Counted from the first letter of the stretch, positions 14,701 through 27,642 are shown. The stretch: 64,000 nt of DNA from Adenanthera pavonina (GCA_026686845.1 JAIVEN010000015.1:18829501-18893500), one strand, 5' to 3'. Notes: a model not told the origin generated them from the sequence alone. Program-made: numbers and translations.

Positions 14701-16384
14701 CTGCATTATGCTTACTAAGCAAGCACTGATGAATTGTTGCATAGGACTCAATGCTGTTGAGAGGCCACAATTCAATGTTGATATACTTGATTGATATATT
14801 TTAATGTAATTATTGCACAGTATCTTGAAGTGAGGGAGAAGCAGTATGACAACAAGGCCTACCTGGATGTTTTCACTGTGAGTAATATATATGTCCCAAT
14901 TCTTCTGGGTTCTAGAAGATTAACGTATATTATTTTATTCTGCTCTATCGAAGTCGTTTTTTTTTAAGTTAGCATCTGCTGAAATTTATTTCAGGAGCCT
15001 ACAGCTACAACTCCAGCCATTTCTGGAGTGATGGTGTAAGTGGAAGAGACACTGCAGAACCTTTTCATTGTTTGCATGTCTCGTCATCAATAGTTAAAAT
15101 TATCGGTATTCACATATTACAGATACATAGCATCTCCAGACAAGAACGTCAACAAAAATTACTTGGGCCCTGCATCTGTTGCAGAGATAGCGAGGTTTGC
15201 ATCTTTGCCCCATGCTTTTTTGGTCCTAAATTTTGGTATAAAGAAAACTCTTTTGAGAATGATACACCCTCCGGTCCATTTATAAAGGAAAAAAAACTAC
15301 TTCATGAATATTAAGAAAAGTAATTTTAATTAATTAAAGTAAATCAAGTTGTCTCATTTTTTAAGTTTCTTCCAAAATTACCCCTACTTAATTTAATATT
15401 AATTCAAATCACTAATGTATGTAATCTCTCTCTCACATAATTAATGAAGGGTAATTTGGAAAAGAAAGCTTTAATGCACCATTAACTTCTTTTTTCCCCT
15501 CATATTTAGGACCACGAAAAGGAAGAAATTTTTCCCATTAAATAAGACTAGGGAAAGTAAATTTGTTGCTTCAGTCTGAATTCTCAAACTTGAGTATTCA
15601 AAGACCATATCAAATGTTAGTTGTAGGAGACTAACAAATTAGCAAATGACTTGTGATTTTCTAGCTGGGTGGTTATTGGAAATCTACAAGGTGATGATTA
15701 GTTTGTAGTGGACTATCAAGTCTAGGAATCAGATTGCTTAGACTGAGGGAGGATATAGAGGCATCTACACCAACCTGAGTTTGAGACAGAATATTAGAGA
15801 CAGTTTAGTTCATGTGGTAGTTTGAGTTTTCTGTTATTCTGTTAGTCCTTGTAATTAGCTTCAGTTCAACACTCAGTGCTATATATATCATGCGTCTGGA
15901 TCCGTATCTAATGAATGAGCGAGAGATTCAGCTCAGCTCAAACCTTTGGTCTATCTCTCCCTCTTTCTTTCTTTCTTCTGTTATCATGCATGATCTTCAG
16001 CAAGCTAAATATAGGATCATGTTGAATTTTTTATTTATTTACTGTTCTATTATGTAATTCTCGCTACAGTACCACGTGTACTGTGGAATCTTGGGACTTA
16101 GTTGCTAGTCGTTATGTTTCAAATTTTTCTTTTTTCATTGTATAGACAAATAATTTGGGCCGAAGGTCCCTCAGGACCCAACAGAGATTATCTTTTCCAG
16201 CTAGAAAAGGCTCTTCTTCAAATAGGTAAGGTCTTTTTATAAGAGTATACTTGTCATTCTGATAAATTTATATCTTATTTCTCTTTTCTTTTTCTCCTAA
16301 TTAATTGTTCTTTTAGGATGCGAAGACAAACACGTTATGGATTTAGCGAATGAAGTTAGGCGAATTCTTTCAGAACTGAACTGA
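11793..16384 (+). CDS. GGCT2;3: ChaC-type glutathione-specific gamma-glutamylcyclotransferase
   Basis: Eight exons: 11793-11901, 12014-12090, 13150-13203, 14821-14877, 14995-15035, 15123-15194, 16146-16225, 16317-16384. Phases close to a 185-aa protein. The enzyme cleaves glutathione to 5-oxoproline and Cys-Gly in the cytosol, feeding glutamate recycling. Seen in the sequence: the N-terminal FGYGSL nucleotide/substrate loop (residues 6-11), GYRRVFHQGSTDHRGTPE at 29-46, and YLEVREKQYD at 81-90. Glu83 in that motif aligns with the catalytic glutamate of plant GGCT2 enzymes. Later ChaC blocks are YIASPDKNVNKNYLGP and a C-terminal helix. GSTDHRGTP and PGRTVTLE resemble Arabidopsis At1g44790 (GGCT2;3) more than GGCT2;1 or 2;2, as recalled. 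Intron 6 carries a MITE. No truncation was seen. Confidence 0.93.
15269..15556. mobile_element. Stowaway-like MITE (intron 6 of the cyclotransferase)
   Basis: The left end reads CCCTCCGGTCCATTTATAAA. The right end (TTAAATAAGACTAGGG) read on the other strand is a degenerate match. The whole ~285-bp block aligns with 35293-35572 through shared stretches such as TTAATTTAATATTAATT and ACATAATTAATGAAG. Boundaries are approximate. Confidence 0.6.
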
Positions 16385-16659
16385 ATTTTGCAGGGCGCTT
16401 TTGGCACTCAATGTTTGGGCGCTGATCCTCAAAATAGAGCAATCTGTGTTGGACTACATTGTAAACTTGTATTGGTTCTAGACAATAGTAGAAGATTTAT
16501 CTCCATGTCCACCCGTGCCTATAATCTTCCAGAGTAACATTGGCACCATCTCTATGCATACGCCGCTGACTGATATACTACATTACAATGCTTGTCTAGC
16601 ACAATTTTGTATCTTTGCTGCATGTTGTGAAGGCTAAATTGATCATCTATGCGCGGCAA

Positions 16660-17060
16660 TTTTAGGGCTTGTTTGATTCATGTTTTTGGAATAGTTCTTT
16701 TGTTTTTTGAAACAGAAAAATAAAAAAATGTTTGATAAATCTATTTTTTATAAAATGTTAAGAAAATAGAAAAATAAAAGGACAAAAAATGCAAAAGTAT
16801 TTTACATTTTTTGTTATGAAAATTATAAAAAAAGATGAAAAATACCCACTCATTAATGTTAAAGTTATAAATTTTAATTAGCTCATTTAACATATATTAG
16901 TTATGATTTTGATAATAATTATTTAAATAAATTTTATTATTTTCTTATTCTCAAAACTTATTCTAAAAAATAATTCTATAAAACTGTTTTGAAAATATTG
17001 AAATAGAGAACGCAGTCAAAAATAAGTTCTTATTTTCCTCTGTTTTCAATTCTTAGTTTT
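16660..17060. repeat. Possible truncated MITE-like repeat
   Basis: The stretch begins with AGGGCTTGTTTGATTC, resembling the ends of common plant MITEs, and continues with A/T-rich sequence containing TGTTTGATAAAT. I could not find a matching inverted right end, so it may be a fragment. It lies 3' of the cyclotransferase gene. Confidence 0.3.
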
Positions 17061-17896
17061 CTATGGGACTAACTATTTGTTTTGGTCAAATTGGTAAGAA
17101 TGTTCTTATATCAGATGCGCTGAAGATTAAAAGCAAAGTTGTATTTGGAAAATCCTCTAGGTCGATCTTACTATTTCTATGTTTTTAACAAAAGCTGATG
17201 CCAAAAAAAAACATAAAAATGCAAGAGCTAATTAGTATTTACTGGATGAACTTTTTGAAACAAATTGAGTACTTTTGAATTATAAATGTGTCTATTCTAG
17301 AAATACTTTTGATGTAACCACTTGATTTATTATCATTACTAGTATTCTTAAAACTCGAAGTGAACATAAATGTCGATGCCGGTATCATCCATGAAACCAA
17401 CATCGCTCGGTCTTTTCAAATTACGGGATTTTATGCCCCCATCATGTATTGGGACAGCAAGTTCCGGTCCAATTACCTCTTGATTCAAGGGAATGAAGAC
17501 ACTCATTGACTTATGTGAAATAAAATGGTACGTCTTTTCTATCTTTTTTTTTTTGGCTTGAACATAAAATACTTGTCTGATAAAAAAATCGAAGACAATT
17601 TTTCACTTCGCTGCCATCTGCTCCCAGATTCTAAGAATCAGCATCATGGCCCATTTTGTGCAGATGTGTAATACCATTGACACAAATGTAGTCGCAAACC
17701 CTACCACATTTTCTTTGTATCTCCTAAAAATCAGAAAGTAGAACAACCTGTCGAATAAGTCCGATGATGGCACCATGTGATCAAAGCAAAGCAATCTGTT
17801 TTATCAATTGCACAGCACCCCTATGTATTAGATGAAATCCGAGAAAGTAAACTGTATTATTCACATATTGTCAACAGTACAACCTGCTGTAAAATT

Positions 17897-17962
17897 GTAT
17901 GTATGCATGCATGTATGTATGTATGTATGCATATGTGTATATATATATGTATGTATATATAT
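17897..17962. repeat. GTAT/GCAT microsatellite
   Basis: Tetranucleotide run of GTAT interspersed with GCAT, followed by TA repeats. It lies in the convergent interval between the cyclotransferase and the DEK/CHZ gene. Confidence 0.85.
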
Positions 17963-18363
17963 TTCAATCAAGTTGGATTACAATGGTTGGTCTTTTGCAT
18001 ATGAAATAAAAATAATAGATCTTTATAAAAACTTACCGTAACTTCCATTAGCCAAGCTGACATCTGACTTATATTTAAGATGAGGCTGTAATTTAATTAC
18101 CTACGAAAATAGGAAAACTGAACCTCACTGTCAATGAGTAAGTTCCTACAAACGGACCACCAGAGAAACAGAAGTGTGCCTCTCCGGGCCACTTGCACAT
18201 CTTAAATCAATTGTTTGCAACACCAAACAACTATTTGTCCATTTCCACAGACGGCAAAGGGGCATTAAATTACATGATACACTATCACCTCTAATTTGCA
18301 GGAAAAAAAATCGCCTTTTCATTGTCCAGCAACCGACCTTTCACATGTCAGCAATTGCATGAT

Positions 18364-21300
18364 TTAATCACTGTCCTCTTCATCTGCACAACGGAGAACA
18401 ATGTAAGGACACAATGGACTCTCCTAAAAAGGCTGAAACCATTTTCCAACTCCAACTCAGGGACAATTACAGTACATGCATATAGCATTACCCACAATGC
18501 ACCTTAAATCTCTCTGATCACCCTTTTTTTTCCAAAAATAAAGAATTTCTACACGTCCCCAATTCAAAAATGACCCTCACCCTCAACCCTTCAACTCAAC
18601 ACAAATAATAAAGCACACGGCAAGGCTTTATGTATATTAACTATTAAGAGCCTGAATTCAGACCAGGTTCCTAGAGAATGAAGGCTTTGCACACCCAGGT
18701 AACTTTCAAAATTAAATATTAGTCCCACTCTGTAAGCTCTGAATATTATTAGTGACAGCATCTAGATACCAAAACAATACTTGTAATACAGGATATGTCA
18801 CATGGACATGTCCTAAAGAAGTAAGATATTGAAATTGAAATTATCAATATATATATATATATTAAAATATCTAAAAAGTCATACTATCCACAAGTCATGA
18901 ACAATACGACTCTTCTCACAAACACTGTTTTGGACTCTGTGAACATCTAATTTAGTCAAATAGCTCCTACTATCCATGATTCCATGGTGCTTAAGCCCTA
19001 CTAAAGAATTTAGTTATTATTAATTGGAAGCAACTTAACGACACGGCAGAAAGCACAATGAATCACATGACGCCAGAATCTAAGATAATTTCTGCAATAA
19101 CCAACAAACAAGAATAAAAAATAGCCGTATTGTATGTTAGATAGACATACCCTCATTAAGTTCCTCACTTTGACTTCCATCATCATCATCATCACTGTTA
19201 TCTTCTTCCACATCTTCTTCGTCCTCTTCATCATCATTGCCTTCATCATCATTGTCATCATCACTTTTCTCAACATCACCGCCAATAGTTTTAGTTTCAA
19301 CTGGTTCTTTGGCCTTTGGAGGAACAGCAAAACTGGCTGTTGACCTTCGACGTGAACTTGACACAATGTTGCTCACATCAATACCCTCAAGTTCCTTTGC
19401 TCTTTCCTTCTTCCTTTTTACTTCCTTAATTTCTGTGTGAATAAAAAAAAGGAATGGGACATTAATACCAAATTCAAAATAACAAATTCCTGCACCAAAT
19501 TATAGGATGTCATGTCTACACCCTCAATGCAGAATTGAGATTTCCAAAACTCTGACACCATAAGAAAATTCATAAACAGAGATAAATATCATTCTAACGG
19601 TATTTAAAAGAAACATTTTGCCCATTTTAGTAGTTTGAAAAGATTATAAACTAATATGAACAAAAATGTTTTATTTCTCAACAATATTTGACATGTTTAA
19701 GAGGTAAAAAAGTATACAAATTAAATTCATTTATTTTAATGCCATGCAATAAAAATTATAAATGGAATTAAGTCCTAAAGATGTCATACAAATTTAGGAA
19801 TGAGGATTATGGGTATTTCAAGGAGCCAGATCTCAGCAGTATGATACCCACCTACCTCGGACTGTAGTGAATATATAATTACTTATTTATATTTATAAAT
19901 ATATTCATATATATGAATCAACACAAAATATTATTAAAAAAAAAAGTGAAAGAAAGATGCCATACAAATAGCAGTATATGAGTTTTGAACTATGTTAATA
20001 GTTGTTTAAGACATTATACTCTGTGATTTTATGTGAACAAATTTTATGTCAATGAGTTTCAACTAATTCTTTGGGCCTGAAAATGAGTCCCAACCTTAGA
20101 AAAACTTCATCGTGAAATTTTTCATGTAAACGGAGGCAGGGATCCAAAGGTTCATTACTCCTCAGTTTGGTTCAAGGGATTTTGGAAGGGAGGGCAGGGG
20201 AGAGAAAATTTTTTATCTTATTTTTTATTCAAACTAAATAAAGGAAAATGAGCATTTTCATTCCTACCCCTTCCTCTCCTTCCTGTCTAAGGATGAAAAA
20301 GAAAGTGCTCCTTCCCCTTATTTGGTTTGAGAAAAAAATAGGATGGAAAATTTTCCTTCTCTTCTAAAATCCCTTAAACCAAACAGAGTATACATGATCA
20401 ACCCCACGCAAGTTATGAGATAAATTAACTTGGAATGTCTAATAAATTTTGGACAACATAAATTACAAGATGTACAAATTACAGCCTTGAAGTCAATTAT
20501 ACTATTACGTACTCCCTCCAGTTCAAAATATAAAGTGTTTTCTAAAACATTTCTTTAGTTCATAATATAAGGTATTATGTAATTTTTAAAAGTAGTTTGC
20601 TTTTTTTTTACCCCTATTCATTTATGACCAGTTTCTCATAACTTGTAATGAAATGAAGTGTAAATAATTTTAATTATTGGTAATTAATAAGGGTTAAAAT
20701 GGGATGGTAGGTTTTTTTTTTAAGAAGTTTAAGAATATAACCAATTTTCCTTAAGATACGTGAGGTAGTTAGAAACACCTTATATTTTGGACCAGTGGGA
20801 GTATTGCAATTAAGTTTCTCAGAAAAAATTAAAGACTGATTCAGAACAAACAAAACAAGGACCAGGCAAGACTAGCAATTGTTTCCATTGTTTAAAATCT
20901 ACAAAATATAATAGCACAGAGAGGATAACTACAGCTCCAACTCCAAGAGCCCTGTTTTAAAGAATATTCATCTCATCATACAGCATAAATATTGCAGCTA
21001 ACATCCAGGGACATAAACAAACATAAAGCTCAACAACCAAAGCGAACCTTTTTCAGATGGATTTGAATTCAATCCTTCTCTAGACAGTATTTCTTCTAAC
21101 TCCTTAATTAACTGGGCTTCCCGCTCATTTTCAGGCACCTGCTTGACTCTTCTGTAGATAACAGGTGGAACACTGCAACAAAAGTATATAATGTCAAGTC
21201 ATCATCCTCAACAAGGACCTGGAATCATAAAAAGGAAAGCAAAAAAAAAAAAAGCAAATGACCTCATTCCACAGGATTTAATAACAGATTTTAGGTGCTC

Positions 21301-24300
21301 CACTCGTTTACCATACGCAGGAGTTGAAACTTCTTTCTTCTGCATTTGAGGCAAAAAAGAAAGAAGATATAAACACAATACTCACGAACACACAACATAT
21401 GTGCACATATAAAATATGAGTTGTGTGTATGTGTTATTCAGTCAACTAGTTGGCAGATAAGTAATAAAGAAAGTTGATGCTTGCTTCATGCAAACCAAAA
21501 CAGCACGACTATCATGTGTATTTTATTATAAAAAGCAGTTATTTAGCTTCAATGATCATGGTGTTCCATTAAAAGAGGTTATGCTCTAAACAATCATCAT
21601 ATGATAATCAGTGTCACCTTTGTAGGTTTCTCGGCTGATGATTGGGACTGATCATCTTCAGAGTCTTTTCCAGGATCTTCGGCATCATTACTGTCTTCTG
21701 AGGCTTTTTTAGCTGTCTTGATCCTTTTCTTAGCAGATAATTCAGACTCCTCTGGGGGTCCTTTCCGCTTTTTAGGTTCAACAGAGTTCTGCAACTTCCC
21801 TTTTGGAATACTTCTTTTTCTAGGTTTAATTTCATCTTCCTCTTCCTCATCCTTTTCGACGTGCTGATCTGAGGCATCAGAGCACTCTTCACTACTGACC
21901 TTTTTAGTTGCTTTAGTATTAGGTTTTTTCTTAACAATTTTCTTGGCAATATTTCCAGGTTCTGAAACCTCACAAGATTTTAACGCCTTCACAATAACAA
22001 AGAATAGTAAACATCTGATAGAGTGCACTTTATTAACCTCAATCACACTTTCTGGACTTAAATCGCTCACCTCCTCTAGCTGCTGAGTTATAAGCTTCTT
22101 ACAGGGATCAAGAGAAAATTTCTCAAGTTTAAGATCTTCCTCCAATAGCCGACGAAGACCAGCCATTGTCACTTTCCTGGATTTAGAAAGCCAGAAGTGA
22201 CCATTTCCAAACTCAAGAATTCAAAATTCATAAAATCATAGGTAGAGCAATGGGAACCATACCAAAGATGTTGACAAAGATCTATAATCTTGTCGAGTGA
22301 AAACAGAATGACAATTAATTGAAAGAATAAGTTGAAAACAGAATGACAATTAATTGAAAGAATAAGTTGCGTACTCTGAATTGGCTTTGACGTAAGAAGA
22401 TCTTTTCCTAATGGCTTTCTTAATTGTGGTCTCACTTGGAATTGCATTTTTTCCGTTGCCTTCAGCTTCCTCAGTTTCAAGTTTAACTGATTTTTCTTCA
22501 TTTAGTAGACCAAATACTGGAGAATCTTCCATTTTATCTTCATCGTCAGGACAATGATTCTTTACATCCTTGTTCAGTTGGAATTCTTCAGTTGATCCTT
22601 CTGTCTCTTGTGTACTTGCACCTTTTTCCTCTGCATCCCCAGATATCTTTGAGGCCTTATCATCTCCAACCCCTTCTAAGCTCTACAAGTAAGAAGGAGA
22701 GATTAAAAAGGAAAAAAAAAAAACATATACACATATTGATATATGGTCAGTAAGAAAAAAAAAATTAAGCATGCTTCATTACAACCAGAGTTTCAAAATT
22801 GAATCAGATAAAATACGTTATAAGGCATAATGTTATTATCATTAACAACAATTAGCAGTAAACAATACATCCAGCATGACAGTCCTCTACAATAATTGAT
22901 TACATTCATCAAAGTCTTGTTAACACATTGAACTCCCAGTTAAACAAAGAGTAAAATAGTATCCATAAAAAAGTAGAGTTGTGCTTCATTTACTGATTAA
23001 CTATTAATTTTTACAGCCACAACCAACCATGTTTGAGAGTTAACATTGACAATGCACATGTTCTATGTCAAGATCATCACATACACTGGTAGATAAGCAA
23101 ATATGCGAGAAGCACAGCATGACCCTATGTTAATGAAATAATCAAGCACTAAAACACCAACATGCAGTACAAATGCCCTTGACCTTTAAGATTTCAAGGA
23201 GGAACCTCTCAAATGCTATTCTATTTTTTATGGATCAGATCCTCCAAACAAATGAAGTAACTAATGGTAAATAGGTTATTGCTTCCAGAATCAGGGGACA
23301 ACATGTTGCATCCATTAAACATTAAACAAAGGAGACCATCACAACACAAAGCACCATAGCTTATTTTGGTCTCATAAAATAGCATTGATTAAATATTGCC
23401 CCTCATTTTACAAAAAACTTAAAACAGAATTTCAGCCAATACAACTGAATAGCAGCAGGGTCTCTTTTGACTAGTGGAGTTTTCATTTTCTTAAATTTTT
23501 GGATACTAATTAATTTCCTTGCTGCCCTCCCTAATTCATAGCTCAATGGACAGCCTTACCAGAGCTGTAGACATTTCAAAATATGATTTCCTTTTTCTTT
23601 CCTAAAAGAATTTGGCAAGTAACTATTGATAAGAACAATTATCATAGAGGCCAATGCCAAACCCCATAGCATTGAGATGGAAAGGGCCCATATGATACTG
23701 GAAGACTGACACAATAAAGAGTAAATACCACGGTCTACCTATTCCCAAAAGTTTGCATTTTTTGAACAGCCTATCACAACAGTGCTCACCAATGAACTGG
23801 AACTATTAGTATATTACAGTACCCATCATAGAATGACCTTGGCCCACAAATCCCACTGAAGAATAAACGCAGCAAGAGGTTCCATAAATAAAGACTCTAT
23901 TTTGATTATATTTAATTAAACAATGTATAGGCAAGTTACTCAACAGTCAGCATAAAACATCACTTCTCTTTCACTTATCACACAGAAAGTGACACCAAAA
24001 AAAAAATGCAGTGGTGTGAATTTAAAGAGGGAAGAGGGAGGGGAGGTGGCAGATTTCCAGCAAATTCTCAAGCAAGTTTAATGTCTTTCCATATCCATCC
24101 TTTGCAGCAATACTTGGAATTTCTAGATTCAAGTCCAAGCTTACCAATGCACAGCCCTATGGGTAAGCAAATAAAATATAGGTTTGTCATCTGCTACTGT
24201 GCAGCCCAATGTGGACAGTACCAAGATAAGTAATCAGGATTTCTTTTAAGTGTGAGGCTAGCTTCAAGTTTAACCACAGTATATCCTTAGCATCTTCCCT

Positions 24301-25353
24301 ATGGTGTATATTCTCTGTACAAAGGATAGCAGCAGCACCTAATATAATTAAAATTTGCAAAAATGCATAGCACCCTTTTGGACAGACTTTCTTAAAAATT
24401 AAAAGATAAAATGTTTGGTGCATAGGCATTTAAAATCACTTGTTCGTTTGTTATGCATGCCCATAAACAAAAATTTATGTTATACATCTTATTTCAATTT
24501 GCACACAATAAAAGATAATGAGCAGCCGTTGTTACTAACAATCATATTGTTAGTATTGTTAGTGGATGAAAAGAGTACAACGTATCCATAGTTTCATACT
24601 AGGTAATACAAAATAAAGTACCTTCAGCAAGCATTGCTTGACAAATCTCTTATGCACATCCAATGCATATGCCTCCAACCCCAAATCTTTCTCAAGCAAT
24701 CTACGGACCCCCTCAAACGTCAAAGAACTGCATTAAAGACACAATTGCATATACTTATAATTTTAGATATCTCGATACATGGTCCGAACTGGAATTCATC
24801 AGTAGTCACGTAGGCAAAGAAATTATGGTTATTGCAACAAATCGCTATAATACTATAGGTATACACATATCAATGGATTTTGACAGTATTCAGTGTTTTC
24901 TTGGGTTCGCTATGTTGCATGGAGGAAACATTCATGTCAACATAGAAACTCTAGCTAAAGATTGCAGAGCAACATTATACTTTTCTGCTAATGGAAACTG
25001 CATGAGGTGTTTCATGATAGCTGCACATGTATATGCGGGAACTAAAACACACGTTTTGTCGAAGGTGAAAAATGAACATTCATTTAAAAGTTGGGAAAAT
25101 GCTGACGATAAGATGATTATAAAGTATAGAGAATTTTCAAAGTAAAGAAAAAACATATGGCTGGAGGAATAATTGATTCAAATTTGAAACCAATTAAGCA
25201 GCGAAGCAGAGAGAAAGGAATTAGGTACTCGGCTTGTTCCTTGAAGTGAGCAACGCGAGAGCGCATAGCATTCTGAATCTGCGACTCAATATCGCGAGTA
25301 TCTGCCTTCACATCCTTCTTAGGAGTGTCGGATTCCGGTGCCTCCTCTACCAT
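18364..25353 (-). CDS. DEK_C / CHZ-motif acidic chromatin protein (HIRIP3-like)
   Basis: Nine exons on the minus strand: 25353-25229, 24727-24622, 22682-22375, 22176-22071, 21986-21618, 21339-21263, 21172-21048, 19432-19151 and 18383-18364, giving 505 aa. Residues 1-77 form a DEK_C-like domain (IESQIQNAMRSRVAHFKEQ, then LTFEGVRRLLEKDLGLE). A related segment, MAGLRRLLEEDLKLEKFSLD, recurs at about 184-203. The middle is rich in Lys, Glu and Ser with basic nuclear-localisation-like clusters (KKRKGPP, SAKKRIK). KRVEHLKSVIKSCGMSVPP follows near 350-367, then the CHZ-like KELEGIDVSNI near 418-428, and a Asp/Glu-rich tail ending EELNEDEEDSD. CHZ-type proteins bind H2A-H2B or H2A.Z dimers; a nuclear histone-chaperone role is inferred. 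The last coding exon is only 20 nt. Intron 7 carries two MITEs. Recalled Arabidopsis homologues are At1g44780 and At4g08310. Confidence 0.85.
20161..20388. mobile_element. MITE with ~23-bp inverted ends, intron 7 of the DEK/CHZ gene
   Basis: The left end CTCAGTTTGGTTCAAGGGAT matches, inverted, the right end that finishes ATCCCTTAAACCAAACAGAG with two mismatches in 20. The 228-bp body has G-rich sequence on the left and the complementary C-rich sequence on the right, so it could fold into a hairpin. It has no coding capacity. Superfamily (PIF/Harbinger or hAT) is not settled because no target duplication is clear. Confidence 0.7.
20512..20801. mobile_element. Stowaway MITE, intron 7 of the DEK/CHZ gene
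   Basis: The ends CTCCCTCCAGTTCAAAATAT and (inverted) CTCCCACTGGTCCAAAATAT are the classic Stowaway terminal repeat. TA dinucleotides flank both sides (20510-20511 and 20802-20803), as expected for Tc1/mariner-type insertion. It is 290 bp and non-coding, and lies 123 bp downstream (on +) of the previous MITE in the same intron. Confidence 0.88.
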
Positions 25354-25639
25354 TTTCTGCTGTCTCCAGTGCGCAAAAGAAGCTATGCGAGTGTTATTGC
25401 AGTATATCTGAGACCCCGTTCTGCTTCGAAGCGGAAACCTCGGAGGAAGGGCAGAGAGAGCGGGACTTCTGTGTGCGGGTGTGAGAATAGGAGATGGAGA
25501 ATGGAGAGAGTTCGATTGCTACCGTGTAAGCCCGTACGGCAATTTAGGGTACCTTTGAGCTTTCCTACCCATCTGAACACTGTAGTGTTTAACGACTAAC
25601 GATGTCAAAATCACGACTCATCGCCAATGCTTCCATTTT

Positions 25640-26660
25640 TTTTTTTTTTTTGCCCTTTCTTCCCCTTGAAGAATTACATTTTAAATTACATTTTAAAAAT
25701 TCATAAAAATCATATATAATGTAATTTCAACGAATATTTTTATTTCATTCGTCCCAAATTATGGCTCATTTGATTTTATTATATAGGAAAAATTTTATTT
25801 TTTACATAAAGTAAAGTATATAATATTTATTATGTCAATATTATTTATATATTATTTTTATTCAAAAATTCCATTATCACTTTTATGTTTAAAATTATTT
25901 TTACAAGACTGATTATTAATTTTATTTTATTTTTATATCAAATTTTTTATGTGAAAAAATAGTAATTTTCTTTAAAATTATTTCCACATAATGAGTCTGA
26001 AATTTTAATATGAATAAAATGTATTACTATATAATACAGTATCCATAAATCAATATAAAATGTAAAATTTATAATATATCCTATTATTTATTATATAAAT
26101 TATGAATAGTATAATATAATTTATTATTCAAATTCCTTGTATTTTACTAATAATCTAACATATACAAATACAGCTTGTTATATAATGAAGACCCTCATTC
26201 TACAAGGGTTTTAAATTGTCATCTGCTTTAAATACTTTTGTCCAACTTCATAAGTATTCTCTTGTAGGATAAAAAAGGTCTCTCATGTGATTAAAAGTCC
26301 AACCTCTTTTCTTTAAATTCTAATAATTTATTAATATTTAATAATAATAATAATAATAATGTATTGAAACAGTACCACTAAGAATTAATAAATAACACAA
26401 ATTATTTTTTTTTTGGGCCAACAAATACCACAAATTATTTCGAAACAAACGACTTTTGAGTTCTGTGATTAACAATATTGGCAGAAGGCCCTAATAATTG
26501 ACGTAGCTTTATATCAAACGGCTCCATCTGATAGGGAGGGCATTAGCTCATAGTATTTTAGGTCGTTTGGATTATTTTGTGTTCCTTTTTTTGTTCTATC
26601 TGTTATTTTTCCTTTTTAAAGGTAGCAAGTCTTCCTCTTCTGTTACTATTTTCCGGCTCT
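25640..26660. other. AT-rich intergenic between divergent genes
   Basis: Very AT-rich DNA upstream of the DEK/CHZ gene (minus strand) and the unknown-function gene (plus strand). It contains an A/T run at 25641-25650 and a (TAA)n run near 26341-26361. I see no gene. Confidence 0.6.
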
Positions 26661-26664
26661 TTAC

Positions 26665-27416
26665 TATTGTGTTTGGGTAGAAAATTTAATTATTTATAAA
26701 CAAAAATAAGTGATTATTCTACCATATGAAACACTTTTTGGATCAAAATAATTATTTATGATCATTTAAGTGATTATTTTCATAAGTTATTTTTTTTATC
26801 ATATGATAATCACTTATTTTCTTATAATCACTTATTTCACTTTTTTTTTCTTATTATCTACTCAATAATCACTTAAACTCCAATATTCAAACACATTTCT
26901 TTTCTCAAAATCACTTATGGGTTAAAAATATCCAAACACAATTCACTTTTAATATAATCACTTATTCTCATAGGGTGTGTTTGGATTAGATTATATATAA
27001 GTGATTATGAGGATAAATGATTATTCATAAGTGATTATGAGAATAAGTGATTATGTCAAAAGTGATTTGTGTTTGGATATTTTTACCTCATAAGTGATTT
27101 TAAGAAAAGAAATGTGTTTGGATATTGAGGTTTAAGTATTATTGGGTGGATAATGAAAAGAAAAAATGAAATAAGTGATTATGGGAGGATAAGTGATTAT
27201 CATAAGCTGAAAAAATCAGCTTCTTCCATAAGCACTTATTTGAGACATAAGTACTTATTGAAAGCTGTTTCTGTTTGGTAATTTCACCAGATAAGCACTT
27301 ATGTGGTCTATAAGTGCTTAAATTTTGTGTCCAAACAAGCTAATAATCTATTATGAATAATTATTTATTCTTATAATTACTTATATACTAGTATAATCTA
27401 ATCCAAACACAAACCG
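26665..27416. mobile_element. Abutting inverted MITE-like elements forming a large palindrome
   Basis: Two structures overlap here. First, 26973-27416 has long imperfect terminal inverted repeats: GGGTGTGTTTGGATTAGATT at the left, and the inverse of TATAATCTAATCCAAACACA at the right, extending ~60 bp inward with gaps. Second, 26794-26970 read on the minus strand matches 27038-27216 on the plus strand (shared blocks include TGAGAATAAGTGATTAT and AAGAAATGTGTTTG), giving arms of ~178 bp around a ~67-bp loop. Many AAGTGATTAT motifs occur in both arms. No coding capacity and no clear target duplication. Confidence 0.7.
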
Positions 27417-27642
27417 AAATTTGTGGCTTCTTCTAATATATGTTTATCATGGGAAATGAAAAAACAATAATTGATTTCAGCATATAAAAACTAGAAAAAC
27501 TAACGTTATGCGTCCAGAGACGTTTCTCTCAAATATTCTACGCAAGCGCAACTGAGGCCGGGCAGAGAACCCAGTTAGGGATTCCAATTTTCAATCGAAC
27601 GATTCTCCCAAATCAGGTCCCAGATTCATAGTCCCTGAAATT

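Noticed and set aside
24663..25145. 160-codon plus-strand open frame antisense to exon 2 and intron 1 of the DEK/CHZ gene
   Set aside because: No recognisable domain, lies opposite a well-supported exon and its intron, and has no clear promoter or splice context. Length is the only support.
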